Assembly: GCA_003156805.1 (NCBI GenBank)
Contig: PMHV01000025.1
Location: 7,924 to 71,923, forward strand
Reading direction: 5' to 3'
Length of the DNA stretch: 64,000 bases
Origin: Acidobacteriaceae bacterium
Lineage (GTDB): Bacteria > Acidobacteriota > Terriglobia > Terriglobales > Acidobacteriaceae
Part shown: in pieces, positions 16,713 to 25,900 of the stretch
How positions within the stretch are numbered: position 1 is the first letter of the stretch
Layout: each line of letters begins with the position of its first letter
Notes under the pieces: model-generated
Told to the model about the DNA's origin: nothing
The model's input: only the letters and a program-made list of their open reading frames with translations
Database searches by the model: none
Position numbers and translations under genes: made by a program

Positions 16713-16739
16713 TTGACCTGATTCATGATTGACCTGATT
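16713..16739 (+). repeat. Direct repeat ttgacctgatt x2 across a start codon
   Basis: Copies at 16713-16723 and 16729-16739 (period 16); the second copy is the start of the coding sequence of the deacetylase that begins at 16725. It looks like a short local duplication. Confidence 0.75.
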
Positions 16740-17795
16740 TTCACGCTGGATTATGAGATTTACGGCAACGGCCACGGCGGCCTCCGGGAATTGGTGTATG
16801 AGCCAGCCGAGCAGCTCCGCCGCATATTTCGCAAGTGGAATGCGCGCTTTGTCAATTTCACCGAAGTCGCCGAGTTCGACAAAATCGAGGCCTATGGCGC
16901 CGATCCGTCCATTGACCTAGCCAAGAAGCAGATCCGGGAACTTTACCAGGATGGTTTTGAAATCGGATTGCACCTCCATCCTCAGTGGTGCAACGCCCGA
17001 TTCGAGCAAGGGCAATGGCTGCTCGACTCAAGCGAATACAACCTCTGCACCTTGCCGCGGGCGCGCATCGAGCAGATTGTGGAGGGATCGCTTCGTTACC
17101 TGCGTCACATGGTCGACGATTCCGGCTTCACGCCGCTTTCGTTTCGTGCCGGGAACTGGCTGTTTCAGCCGACTGCAACGGCTGCCGGTGTTCTGGCGGA
17201 GAACGGCCTCCGCATCGATTCTTCGGTCTTTAAAGGCGGCCTGCAGCGAAATCACAAACTGGACTATCGCCCTGCGTTGCGGAACGGCTACTACTGGACG
17301 TTCGAAAGCGACGTTAACCAACCTGATCCGATGGGCCGGTGGCTGGAAGTGCCGATCCACACGGAAATGGTTCCGTTATGGCGGATGGCGACATCGAAGC
17401 GCATGAGCTTCGGGACCGGTCCCGGCGGCGCCGGTCAGAGCGCTCGCCGGAGTATTGGAAAAAAGCTCAATCGGGTTCTCGATTTCACGCGTTTTCGTTA
17501 TCCACTCAAACTCGACTTTTGCCGCATGACGCTCGACGAGTTGACGTCGATGACAGACCGTGTCATCGGGGAAGACCGCGAGGATCCCGCATCGTACCGG
17601 CCCCTGGTTGCGATCGGGCACACCAAGGACTTAACCGACCCGCAAACCGTCGATGATTTTCTCGGTTTTCTGCGAACTCACGAAATTGCCATCTCCACTT
17701 TCGAGGAAATTCTCCACAAGTTGTCCGGGCGCGAAGGTGGAGCGCACTATTCCTCGGCCGCGCCCGGAGACAGCCTGGCTGCGAGGAGCGTCTAG
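16725..17795 (+). CDS. NodB-like polysaccharide deacetylase superfamily protein (first)
   Basis: A 356-aa protein with the deacetylase barrel signature: MIDLIFTLDYEIYGNG at the N-terminus (Asp and Glu of motif 1), FEIGLHLHPQW (H-x-H-P, metal ligands of motif 2), SFRAGNW (motif 3), LEVPIHTEM and a late VAIGHTKDL (motif 5 His). No signal peptide, so it is probably cytoplasmic and acts on a lipid-linked or nucleotide precursor. Neighbouring genes encode another kind of deacetylase (ChbG, 17799) 3 bp downstream. Confidence 0.8.
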   Translation: MIDLIFTLDYEIYGNGHGGLRELVYEPAEQLRRIFRKWNARFVNFTEVAEFDKIEAYGADPSIDLAKKQIRELYQDGFEIGLHLHPQWCNARFEQGQWLLDSSEYNLCTLPRARIEQIVEGSLRYLRHMVDDSGFTPLSFRAGNWLFQPTATAAGVLAENGLRIDSSVFKGGLQRNHKLDYRPALRNGYYWTFESDVNQPDPMGRWLEVPIHTEMVPLWRMATSKRMSFGTGPGGAGQSARRSIGKKLNRVLDFTRFRYPLKLDFCRMTLDELTSMTDRVIGEDREDPASYRPLVAIGHTKDLTDPQTVDDFLGFLRTHEIAISTFEEILHKLSGREGGAHYSSAAPGDSLAARSV

Positions 17796-17798
17796 GCC

Positions 17799-18695
17799 AT
17801 GCCGAGCCAGATCGAACCACTCGCCAACCCGAACAGCGCGCAAACAACCGCTTCGGGCTCCGGATTGTCGCATGGCAAACCCTCGCCGATTGCATCCACC
17901 GGTCTGCACGGCGAGACCGAACGCCCGGGACAGCTCATTCTCAACGCCGACGATTGGGGACGAGATCGCGAGACGACCGACCGCACCGCGGAATGCATAC
18001 GGTGCACCACTGTCTCCGCCGTGAGCGCGATGGTCTTCATGCAGGATTCCGAGCGCGCCGCAGAACTGGCACGTGAAATCGAAACCGATGCCGGTCTTCA
18101 CCTTAACTTCACAACCGCTTTTTCCCTGCCCGGTTGTCCCGCGCGGCTGGCCGGGCGGCAGCAGGACGTCGCGCGATATTTGCTGCGGCATCCGCTGGCC
18201 CGTTTGGTCTTTCATCCCGGTCTCGCCAGCTCGTTCGAATATGTGGTAGCGGCGCAGATGGAAGAATATCAGCGGCTCTACGGGGTAAAGCCGGCACGCA
18301 TCGACGGCCATCATCACATGCACTTGTGCGCCAATGTGCGTTGGGCCCACCTCCTGCCGCAAGGAACGCTGGTGCGCAGAAACTTCTCTTTTCGCGCGGG
18401 AGAAAAGAGCTGGCTCAACCGCTATTATCGCGGAGCCGTGGATCGCCAGTTGGCAAGACGCCATCGTCTGGTCGATTTTCTGTTCTCGCTTCCTCCGCTG
18501 GAGCCAGCCAGCCGCTTGCAGCAAATTTTTGCCACGGCCCGGCAGGCAGTGGTCGAACTTGAAACTCATCCCGTCAATGCGGAAGAATACCGGTTCCTCA
18601 GCGGCGGAGAGATGCTCCGCCAGCTCGGCGATCAGGCAATCGCCCGCGGTTTCGCCGCGGGGCTTGTGCCACTTCCGCTGGCTGCGAGCGCATGA
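17799..18695 (+). CDS. ChbG/HpnK (YdjC)-family carbohydrate deacetylase
   Basis: A 298-aa protein. After a low-complexity leader of about 45 residues comes LILNADDWGRD (the ADD metal/active-site motif of YdjC), then SAMVFMQDSERAAELA, GLHLNFT and RIDGHHHMHL, all diagnostic. ChbG removes acetyl from diacetylchitobiose and HpnK acts on an acetylated hopanoid. Here deacetylation of an amino sugar in the polymer or its precursor is inferred. The gene starts 3 bp after the NodB gene stop and overlaps the next by ATGA, so it is part of the same transcript. Confidence 0.88.
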   Translation: MPSQIEPLANPNSAQTTASGSGLSHGKPSPIASTGLHGETERPGQLILNADDWGRDRETTDRTAECIRCTTVSAVSAMVFMQDSERAAELAREIETDAGLHLNFTTAFSLPGCPARLAGRQQDVARYLLRHPLARLVFHPGLASSFEYVVAAQMEEYQRLYGVKPARIDGHHHMHLCANVRWAHLLPQGTLVRRNFSFRAGEKSWLNRYYRGAVDRQLARRHRLVDFLFSLPPLEPASRLQQIFATARQAVVELETHPVNAEEYRFLSGGEMLRQLGDQAIARGFAAGLVPLPLAASA

Positions 18696-19612
18696 ATCGC
18701 GAAGCCGTACACGTCGAAGCCATGCACATCAGCGTTTGCATCTGCACCTACAAGCGGCCCGATCTTCTGAGGCGCTTGTTGACGGATCTCGGCCGCCAGG
18801 AAACGGGCGGACTGTTTGCTTATTCGATCGTGGTGGCCGACAACGACCGTCTGGAATCGGCCAAGTCTGTGGCCGCGGAGTTTGCCGCTGCGTCGCCGAT
18901 TGCCGTCCGCTACTGCATCGAGCCCCAGCAGAATATTGCGCTGACGCGGAATAAGGCTCTGGCCAATGCCGGCGGCGATTTCATCGCCTTCCTCGACGAC
19001 GACGAGTTCCCGGCGAGAGACTGGCTTTTGACTTTGTTTAAGACCTGCCAGGAACGCAATGTGGATGGCGTGCTCGGGCCGGTAAAGCCGCATTTCGATC
19101 AGGAGACGCCGCAGTGGGTGGTCGATGGCAAATTCTACGAGCGGCCGAATTACCCAACCGGCTTCGTCATCGACGGGCGCCAGGGACGAACCAACAATGT
19201 GCTGTTCAGAAAACGGATCATTCCCTCCGGTGCTCCGGCATTTCGTCCCGAGTTCCGCACCGGCGAAGACCAGGATTTTTTCCGGCGCATGATCGACCTG
19301 GGGCACGTGTTCGTCTGGTGCAACGAGGCGGTCGCCTACGAAGTGGTCCCGCCGGTGCGGTGGAAACGGAGTTTCATGCTGCGCCGAGCGCTGCTGCGGG
19401 GCGCAACTTCGCCGGCGCATCCCGGCTTTGGAGCCCGAGACATTGCCAAATCGGTGATTGCAGTTCCCGCTTACGCCGTGGGCTTGCCCTTCGCCCTGGT
19501 GCTGGGGCAGCGTTGGTTCATGACGCTGCTGGTGAAGCTTTGCGACCATATGGGAAGACTGCTGATGGTGGTGGGCATCAATCCTATCCACGAGCCGTAC
19601 ATCACTGAGTAG
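18692..19612 (+). CDS. Glycosyltransferase family 2
   Basis: A 306-aa GT-A enzyme: HISVCICTYKRPDLLRRLL, VVADNDR, NIALTRNKALANAGGDFIAFLDDDEFP (the DDD metal site), TNNVLFRKRII and FRTGEDQDFFRRM (ED acid/base region). A hydrophobic C-terminal segment (YAVGLPFALVLGQRWFMTLLVKL) suggests membrane association. The ATG at 18692 overlaps the ChbG stop; the ATG at 18722 is a shorter alternative that starts right at the domain. Donor and acceptor are unknown. Confidence 0.9.
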   Translation: MNREAVHVEAMHISVCICTYKRPDLLRRLLTDLGRQETGGLFAYSIVVADNDRLESAKSVAAEFAAASPIAVRYCIEPQQNIALTRNKALANAGGDFIAFLDDDEFPARDWLLTLFKTCQERNVDGVLGPVKPHFDQETPQWVVDGKFYERPNYPTGFVIDGRQGRTNNVLFRKRIIPSGAPAFRPEFRTGEDQDFFRRMIDLGHVFVWCNEAVAYEVVPPVRWKRSFMLRRALLRGATSPAHPGFGARDIAKSVIAVPAYAVGLPFALVLGQRWFMTLLVKLCDHMGRLLMVVGINPIHEPYITE

Positions 19613-19631
19613 AAATCTAACTGAGTAGAAA
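19604..19631 (+). repeat. Direct repeat actgagtagaaa x2 spanning a stop codon
   Basis: Copies at 19604-19615 and 19620-19631 (period 16). The first copy contains the stop codon of the glycosyltransferase, the second lies in the 27-nt gap before the next ATG. Confidence 0.8.
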
Positions 19632-19639
19632 GATGAGAG

Positions 19640-20704
19640 ATGGAAGATCAGGCTTACATTATCGGCCGCGACGATCGCATCCTGATCACCGGGGCCACCG
19701 GCTTTATCGGTTTTCGGCTGGTCGAAAGCCTGCTGGGTCTGGGATTCCGCAACCTGCGCTGCTTTGCGCGGCCTTCCAGCCCGTCTGCGAAGGTGGAAGC
19801 GCTGTTGGAACGCGGACTCGGAGACGCACGCGTGGAAGTCGTGCGGGGCAATCTGCTGTCGCGCGAGGACTGCCGGGCGGCGGCGCGGGACGCAGCGGTA
19901 ATTTTTCATCTGGCGGCGGCGCGCGGCGAAAAATCTTTTCCCGATGCGTTCGCCAATTCCGTGGTCACCACCCGAAATCTTCTGGATGCGGCGCGGGAGC
20001 AGACCACGCTGCGCAGGTTTGTCAGCATCAGTTCATTTTCGTCCTACACCAACCGCCAGAAAAGGCGCTGGAGACTGCTCGACGAATCGTCGCCGGTGGA
20101 AACTCATCCCGACCGCCTGCATGATGCCTATTCGTTTGCGAAAACCAAGCAGGACGAAATTGTCACGGAATACGCCCAGCACTTCGGGGTTCCCGCGGTC
20201 ATCGTCCGGCCCGGTTTTGTGTATGGCCCCGGCAATCCCGGAATCAGCGGACGCGTCGGCATCGGCACCTTCGGTATTTTCCTGCACCTGGGTGGTTCCA
20301 ACACGATTCCGTTCACCTACGTCGATAATTGCGCCGATGCAATTGCGCTGGCCGGCTTGCAGCCGGGAGTCGAAGGCGAAGTCTTCAACGTGGTCGACGA
20401 CGATTTGCCTTCCAGCCGCCGCTTCCTGCGTCTCTACAAGAAGAATGTAAAGCGCTTCAAGTCGCTGTACGTGCCCCATGCCCTCAGTTACGCGCTTTGC
20501 TATTTGTGGGAGCGTTATTCGGACTGGTCGATGGGCCAATTGCCGCCATCGTTTGACCGGGGCAAATGGCATACGTATTGGAAGAAGACGAATTACAGCA
20601 ACGTAAAAGCAAAGACGCGGCTGGGTTGGACGCCGCGCGTTTCCACCGCCGAAGGTTTGCGGCGCCACTTTGAAAGCTGCCGCCAGGGAGAACAGCTTGC
20701 TTAG
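19640..20704 (+). CDS. NAD-dependent epimerase/dehydratase (extended SDR)
   Basis: A 354-aa extended short-chain dehydrogenase. The NAD-binding motif is TGATGFIG (residues 17-24), followed by HLAAARGE, SISSFSSY and the catalytic Y164-SFA-K168, then RPGFVYGPGN. It would epimerise, dehydrate or reduce a nucleotide sugar for the polymer; the substrate cannot be read. The next gene starts at a TTG inside its last codons, so the two are coupled. Confidence 0.88.
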   Translation: MEDQAYIIGRDDRILITGATGFIGFRLVESLLGLGFRNLRCFARPSSPSAKVEALLERGLGDARVEVVRGNLLSREDCRAAARDAAVIFHLAAARGEKSFPDAFANSVVTTRNLLDAAREQTTLRRFVSISSFSSYTNRQKRRWRLLDESSPVETHPDRLHDAYSFAKTKQDEIVTEYAQHFGVPAVIVRPGFVYGPGNPGISGRVGIGTFGIFLHLGGSNTIPFTYVDNCADAIALAGLQPGVEGEVFNVVDDDLPSSRRFLRLYKKNVKRFKSLYVPHALSYALCYLWERYSDWSMGQLPPSFDRGKWHTYWKKTNYSNVKAKTRLGWTPRVSTAEGLRRHFESCRQGEQLA

Positions 20705-21857
20705 AGTCGCCATCGTCGGATGCGGCAAGATCGCCGATTCTCACGCCTGGCAAATGCAGCGCATCCCAGGATGTGAAATCGTCGGAGTGTGCGACCGCGA
20801 GCCTCTGATGGCGCGGCAATTCTACGAGCGCTTCCCCATCCAGCGCCACTTCAGCGATTTGGAAGATCTGCTGAGAGAAGCCAAGCCGGACGTGGTGCAC
20901 ATCACCACTCCGCCGGAAAGCCACTTCGCCCTCGCCAAGTTCTGCCTGGAGCGGGGATGCCATGTCTACGTCGAAAAGCCGTTCACGCTCTACGAGGAGG
21001 ACGCGCGGCAACTGATCGCGCTGGCGGAACAACGCAGACTCAAGATCACGGCCGGCCACGACGATCAATTCACCCATGCGGCGCGGCGCATGCGGGCGCT
21101 GGTCGAAAGCGGATACCTGGGCGGCGATCCGGTTCACATGGAAAGCTATTACTGTTATGAAATGAGCCGCTCCGGCTATTCCGGAGCCGTGCTGAGCGAC
21201 AAGCAGCACTGGGTCCGCCGGCTGCCCGGCAAGCTGTTGCAGAACATCATCAGCCACGGCATCGCCCGGATCGCCGAGCATCTGACCACGGACTCGCCAC
21301 AAGTCATCGCCTATGGCTTTTCCAGCCCATTTCTAAGAACGATGGGGGAACGCGAGATCATCGACGAACTGCGGGTCATCATTGCCGAAGAAGAGCGTGC
21401 CACCGCCTATTTCACCTTCTCTTCGCAAATGCGTCCGTCGCTGCACCAGTTCCGCCTTTACGGGCCGAAGAATGGACTCATTCTCGACCATGATCAGGAA
21501 ACCGTGATCAAACTGCGAGGCAAGCGCCTGGTCAGCTACGCCGAGAAGTTTGTTCCGCCCATGATTTTCGCCAAACAGTATTTCGCAAACCTGGCCGGCA
21601 ACCTGCGCCTTTTTGCCGGCAACGACTTTCATATGAAGTCGGGAATGAAGCATCTGATCGAATCTTTCTATCGTTCTATCGTGGAAGGGGCCCCGCCGCC
21701 GATTCCGTATCGCGAGATTCTGCTGACGGCCAGAATCATGGACTCCATTTTTGTTCAACTCGACCAGAATCAACTCGACCGGAATCAGATTAACGGGCAG
21801 GAGCGGGAGCTGCGGGAACGCTGCCCCATGCCGCTGCCTTCGCCTCTGGCCGACTAA
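20697..21857 (+). CDS. Gfo/Idh/MocA-family oxidoreductase (second)
   Basis: A 386-aa NAD(P)-dependent sugar oxidoreductase. TTG at 20697 is chosen because AGGGAG (20685-20690) lies 6 bp upstream and the protein then begins directly with the Rossmann strand (LRVAIVGCGKIAD); it overlaps the epimerase by 8 bp. The EKPF motif is at E93-K94. The enzyme differs clearly from the WlbA-like one at 4737. Near the C-terminus a 15-nt tandem duplication (21756-21785) encodes QLDQN/QLDRN. Function beyond sugar or cyclitol oxidation or reduction is not readable. Confidence 0.85.
   Translation: MLRVAIVGCGKIADSHAWQMQRIPGCEIVGVCDREPLMARQFYERFPIQRHFSDLEDLLREAKPDVVHITTPPESHFALAKFCLERGCHVYVEKPFTLYEEDARQLIALAEQRRLKITAGHDDQFTHAARRMRALVESGYLGGDPVHMESYYCYEMSRSGYSGAVLSDKQHWVRRLPGKLLQNIISHGIARIAEHLTTDSPQVIAYGFSSPFLRTMGEREIIDELRVIIAEEERATAYFTFSSQMRPSLHQFRLYGPKNGLILDHDQETVIKLRGKRLVSYAEKFVPPMIFAKQYFANLAGNLRLFAGNDFHMKSGMKHLIESFYRSIVEGAPPPIPYREILLTARIMDSIFVQLDQNQLDRNQINGQERELRERCPMPLPSPLAD
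21756..21785 (+). repeat. 15-nt tandem duplication in a coding region
   Basis: Two 15-nt units (21756-21770 and 21771-21785) with one mismatch keep the reading frame and add five residues to the oxidoreductase C-terminus. Confidence 0.75.
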
Positions 21858-21998
21858 CTTGGGCGCATTTCGCCCTCCCCAAGAGTCTTGCTGGCGCTGA
21901 TTTCCTGCGCCCGCAAGATTGCCGAGAGCAACCTGCAACTTTCGCAACCACGCCGCGCCGGGACCGGCTCAGCCAGCATTTACGAAGGAGCACACTTC

Positions 21999-22949
21999 AT
22001 GAAGGTTTGCGGTAAGGACATCTTGGTGCACGGACGGCTGCTGCGGACTGCCCGCATGGACGGCGATAAGTACGAGTTCTTGCAGGATCCCGAAACGGTG
22101 CTCGAAGGTATCCGAAGCTCCGGAATACGAGTGGATCTGTTCACGTTCCTGCAAAAGCCGCCGGAGACAGAGCCAAAGTTCAATTATCCGATGGAGCGGG
22201 ACAATCTGGCCGTGCTTCGCGTATCCACCTTTGATCACTGGTGGACAAAAACGGTCGACGCCAAGACCCGCAACATGGTGCGCAAAGCCGAGAAAAAGGG
22301 AGTGCAAGTGCGGGAGATGCCGTTTGACGACAATTTGCTGCGGGGCATCTCGGGGGTTTACAACGAATGCCCGGTTCGCCAAGGCAAACCGTTTGCGCAC
22401 TACGGCAAAGATATGGAGACGCTGCGCCAGGAATTCGGCACTTTCCCGGACAGCAGTATTTTCATCGCGGCATTTCTCGGCGATGCCATGATTGGATTCA
22501 TCAAGCTGGTCTGCGACGAAACTCGCACCCAGGCAGGCCTGATGCAAATCGTCTCCATGGTCCAACACCGCGACAAAGCGCCTTCGAACGCGCTTGTCGC
22601 GCAAGCGGTGCGGGCCTGCGCCGATCGCGGAATCTCCTATCTCGCGTATTCCAACTTCGCCTACGGCAACAAGCAGCGCGACAGCCTGAGCGACTTCAAG
22701 AAGAGCAACGGCTTCGAGCGCATCGACCTGCCCCGCTACTACGTTCCTATGACTTTGCTGGGTTCGGCCGCGCTTCGGCTGGGTCTGCACAGGAAACTGA
22801 CCAACCGGGTCCCCGAACCGGTATTGGCGCGTCTGCGTGAACTGCGCAGCTCCTGGTACAAGCGCAAGCTTCAGCCGGCGGCCGAAACTGCCTGGAGCGA
22901 AAAGACAGAATCGCCCGCCGTTACCCCGAGAAGCGCAGGCACTGTCTGA
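21999..22949 (+). CDS. FemAB/GNAT-like acyl- or aminoacyl-transferase (copy 1 of tandem pair)
   Basis: A 316-aa protein of the Acetyltransf_6/FemAB-like GNAT group. The ATG at 21999 has AAGGAG 8 bp upstream. Visible features are the paired conserved blocks DNLAVLRVSTFDHWWTKTVDAKTRNMVRKAEKKGV, VYNECPVRQGKPFAHYGKD, FIAAFLGDAMIGFIKLV and SDFKKSNGFERIDLPRYYVP. Relatives add an acyl or aminoacyl group to an amine. The next gene is a clear paralogue with the same blocks, so this is a tandem duplication. The 141 nt before it hold no other gene. Confidence 0.75.
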   Translation: MKVCGKDILVHGRLLRTARMDGDKYEFLQDPETVLEGIRSSGIRVDLFTFLQKPPETEPKFNYPMERDNLAVLRVSTFDHWWTKTVDAKTRNMVRKAEKKGVQVREMPFDDNLLRGISGVYNECPVRQGKPFAHYGKDMETLRQEFGTFPDSSIFIAAFLGDAMIGFIKLVCDETRTQAGLMQIVSMVQHRDKAPSNALVAQAVRACADRGISYLAYSNFAYGNKQRDSLSDFKKSNGFERIDLPRYYVPMTLLGSAALRLGLHRKLTNRVPEPVLARLRELRSSWYKRKLQPAAETAWSEKTESPAVTPRSAGTV

Positions 22950-23172
22950 GACGCTGAGTTCAGCACACTGTCCCGACCCCGAACGCCGCGGCCGGGACCA
23001 GATAACGGCCCAAACAAACAATGACGGCGCCAGCGGATGGTTATGCGGCGCCCGCAGACAACTCCTCCAATGCCACTCGTGCTCCAGAGCGCGGCATCCA
23101 ACTTTCTCCCGCGTTCGCCGCAGGAACCGCGATGCTTTCCCCGCAAGGGAAGTCGCCGGGCAGGAGGAGTTC

Positions 23173-24069
23173 ATGAGAATTTGCGGAAACGATATCACTG
23201 TCAAGGGACGGCTGATTCGGATCGCCCGCCCCGACGGCGATACCTACGAATCACTCGACGATCCCCAGAGCATGGTGAAGGGCTTGCAAACAGGGGCAAG
23301 CCGGGTTGATCTCCTTAGTTTCATGCAGATCATGCCCCAGACCGAGCCCCGTCAAGCATTCCACATGGAGTGGGACAATCTGGCCGTTTTGCCAGTATCC
23401 ACGTTCGAGCACTGGTGGAGCCGCCAGATCCGCACGAGTTCCCGCAACCGGGTACGGCGGGCGGAAAAGCTGAAGGTGACGACGCGCGAACTCTCTTTCG
23501 GCGACAGCCTGGCGCGAGGAATCTGGGAAGTCTACAACGAAAGTCCGATACGGCAGGGAAAACCCAATCACAACTACGGCAAAGATTTCGAGCGGGTAAA
23601 ACGCGAGGCGTCCACCTTCGTCAACCACAGCATTTTCATCGGAGCCTTCCTCGACGAGCAGCTGATTGGCTTTGTCAAGATGGTTGTTTCCCAGGGCAAC
23701 ACTCAGGCGAGCATTATGAATATCGTGTCGATGATCCGGCACCGGGACAAGGCGCCGACCAATGCGCTGATCGCCCATGCGGTTCGGACTTGTGCTCAGC
23801 GCGGTATCCCGTATCTGGTCTACGGGCACTTCACATATGGCAAGAAGACCGGGGACGGTCTGAGCGGCTTCAAGCAATGCAGCGGGTTTGAGCGAGTCGA
23901 TCTGCCCCGCTACTACATTCCCCTGACTGCGCTGGGACGGGCGGCTCTGCGCTTGAGCCTGCACCATAGCTTTGTGGAGCGCCTGCCCGAACCCATCCCC
24001 GCCAAGCTGCGCGAACTGCGCCGCGCGTGGTACAACCGCAAACTTCAATCCGCGACCCAGCCCCTGTAA
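23173..24069 (+). CDS. FemAB/GNAT-like transferase (copy 2 of tandem pair)
   Basis: A 298-aa paralogue of the previous gene. The shared blocks are DNLAVLPVSTFEHWWSRQIRTSSRNRVRRAEKLKV, VYNESPIRQGKPNHNYGKD, FIGAFLDEQLIGFVKMV, MIRHRDKAPTNALIAHAVR and FERVDLPRYYIPLTALGRAALRLSLH. The ATG at 23173 has GGAGGAG directly upstream; the longer in-frame extension to 22837 overlaps copy 1 and looks non-coding. The 223-nt gap before it contains only this extension. The two copies have diverged enough to have different acceptors. Confidence 0.75.
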   Translation: MRICGNDITVKGRLIRIARPDGDTYESLDDPQSMVKGLQTGASRVDLLSFMQIMPQTEPRQAFHMEWDNLAVLPVSTFEHWWSRQIRTSSRNRVRRAEKLKVTTRELSFGDSLARGIWEVYNESPIRQGKPNHNYGKDFERVKREASTFVNHSIFIGAFLDEQLIGFVKMVVSQGNTQASIMNIVSMIRHRDKAPTNALIAHAVRTCAQRGIPYLVYGHFTYGKKTGDGLSGFKQCSGFERVDLPRYYIPLTALGRAALRLSLHHSFVERLPEPIPAKLRELRRAWYNRKLQSATQPL

Positions 24070-24076
24070 GGACAAC

Positions 24077-25900
24077 ATGCCCGGAATCGTCGGCCTCATT
24101 ACAAGAAAACCGCGCGCGGAAGCGGAACGCGAGCTGCAGAAAATGGTGGCGGCGCTCCGCCACGAGTCTTTTTACCAGACTGGAACCTGGATCGATGAAT
24201 CTTTGGGTGTGTATGTGGGATGGGTGGCGCGGCAGAATTCCGACGCCGCGGCCATGCCGCTGAGCAACGAGAGCGGAGATGTGGTTATGGTTTTTGCCGG
24301 CGAGGAATTTCCCCAGCCCGGCACCGCACTTCGGTTGAAAGAGCGGGGACATGCCGTGGACGTATCCGGCCCCTCGTATCTGGTCCATCTTTACGAGGAG
24401 GATCCGGCATTCCTGGAGAACCTGAACGGCAGGTTTCACGGACTCCTGATGGATCGGAACCCGGGAACCGCGACCCTGTTCAATGACCGCTACGGGATGT
24501 TGCGGCTTTTCTATCACGAAGGCAAAGACGCTTTCTATTTCGCGCCGGAAGCGAAGGCAATTCTGGCGGTCCGGCCCCAACTCCGCCATGCCGACGCACA
24601 GAGTTTGGGAGAGTTGGTCAGCCTGGGCTGCGTGCTTGAGGATCGCACTCTGTTCCCCGGCATCCGCGCGCTGCCGGCCGGTTCGACCTGGGTGTTTGAA
24701 AACGGCGCGGTTCCGCGCAAAAGCACCTACTTTCATCCGCGCCAGTGGGAAGAGCAGTCGCCGCTGGAACCGGAAGCCTACTACGAAGAGCTGCGGGAAG
24801 TACTTTCCCGGAACCTGCCCCGCTACTTCAATGGCGGCGAAAGGGTCGGAATTTCCCTCACTGGCGGTCTCGATACCCGCGTAATCATGGCGTGGCAGAA
24901 ACCCGCCCCCGGAACGCTTCCCGCTTACACCTTTGGCGGGCCTTTCCGCGACTGCCAGGATGTGCTGGTGGCACGAAAAGTGGCCGGCATCTGCGGGCAA
25001 AGTCACCAGGTGATTACCGTCGCCGACGAATTTCTCTCCGGCTTTGCCCGCTATGCCGAGCGCAGTATCTATCTCTCGGAGGGCAGCGTCGATGTCTATC
25101 GCTCCCCCGATCTCTACGTCAGCGAGAAGGCGCGCGCCATCGCGCCGGTAAAAATTGTCGGCACCTACGGCAGCGAGATCATCCGCCAATCGGTGATGTT
25201 CAAACCGGGCACAGCCTCGGCCGGACTGTTCCCCCCTGACTTTCGGGCTTCGGTCGATCGGGCGGCAGAGACTTACGCAGAGGTCCGGCGCGGGCATCCC
25301 GTCACCTTTGCCGCTTTTCGCCAGTCGCCCTGGTATCACTATGGGCTTCTCAACCTCGAGCAAAGCCAGCTCACGGTGCGCTCGCCTTACCTAGACAACG
25401 ACTTTGTGCGCACCGTGTATCGCGCACCCAAGTCGAATCTCGAAAACGGAGATGTCCGCCTGCGGCTGGTCAAGGACGGCAATCCGGCTCTGGCCCGCCT
25501 GTGCAGCGACCGCGGTGTGGGCGGAGATGCTGGACCCCTGCCGGCCATGGCGATCCGCGGATTTCTCGAGTTCACCTTCAAGGCGGAATATGCCTACGAC
25601 TACGGCATGCCCCAATGGCTTTCCCGTATGGATGATCTCGTTTCTCCCCTCCGTTTGGAGCGCCTTTTTCTCGGGCGCCACAAGTTTTTCCATTTCCGCA
25701 CCTTCTACAAGCATGCTCTGGCCGGTTATGTGCGGCAGATGCTGCTCGACCCCAAAACGCTTTCCCGGCCCTACCTCGAGCCCGGCAGCGTGGAAGCCGT
25801 GGTCCGCGGCCACCTCGATGACGGCCGCAACTACACCAGCGAGATCCATAAGCTGCTGACGCTCGAACTGATTCACCGTCTTTTCCTCGACCCGCAATGA
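24077..25900 (+). CDS. Asparagine synthetase B-like protein lacking the glutaminase cysteine
   Basis: A 607-aa protein with the two-domain layout of AsnB: N-terminal Ntn-type domain (1-210) and C-terminal ATP-pyrophosphatase domain. It starts MPGIVGL, so the catalytic Cys2 (MCGIVG) is Pro and it should not hydrolyse glutamine. The synthetase PP-loop is SLTGGLDTR (260-268), close to the family form. Proteins that lost Cys2, such as beta-lactam synthetase, use the AMP-forming half for other amide bonds. In the locus it lies between the FemAB pair and Wzy (ATGA overlap). It may transfer ammonia or an amine to a sugar acid or peptide; the substrate is unknown. Confidence 0.8.
   Translation: MPGIVGLITRKPRAEAERELQKMVAALRHESFYQTGTWIDESLGVYVGWVARQNSDAAAMPLSNESGDVVMVFAGEEFPQPGTALRLKERGHAVDVSGPSYLVHLYEEDPAFLENLNGRFHGLLMDRNPGTATLFNDRYGMLRLFYHEGKDAFYFAPEAKAILAVRPQLRHADAQSLGELVSLGCVLEDRTLFPGIRALPAGSTWVFENGAVPRKSTYFHPRQWEEQSPLEPEAYYEELREVLSRNLPRYFNGGERVGISLTGGLDTRVIMAWQKPAPGTLPAYTFGGPFRDCQDVLVARKVAGICGQSHQVITVADEFLSGFARYAERSIYLSEGSVDVYRSPDLYVSEKARAIAPVKIVGTYGSEIIRQSVMFKPGTASAGLFPPDFRASVDRAAETYAEVRRGHPVTFAAFRQSPWYHYGLLNLEQSQLTVRSPYLDNDFVRTVYRAPKSNLENGDVRLRLVKDGNPALARLCSDRGVGGDAGPLPAMAIRGFLEFTFKAEYAYDYGMPQWLSRMDDLVSPLRLERLFLGRHKFFHFRTFYKHALAGYVRQMLLDPKTLSRPYLEPGSVEAVVRGHLDDGRNYTSEIHKLLTLELIHRLFLDPQ

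Noticed and set aside
22837-23172. Long N-terminal extension of the second FemAB-like protein
   Set aside because: It overlaps the first copy and is not similar to it, while ATG 23173 has a GGAGGAG site and aligns with the start of copy 1.
23870-25363. 497-aa minus-strand frame opposite the AsnB-like gene
   Set aside because: Antisense shadow with no motif; the sense frame carries the PP-loop and AsnB layout.
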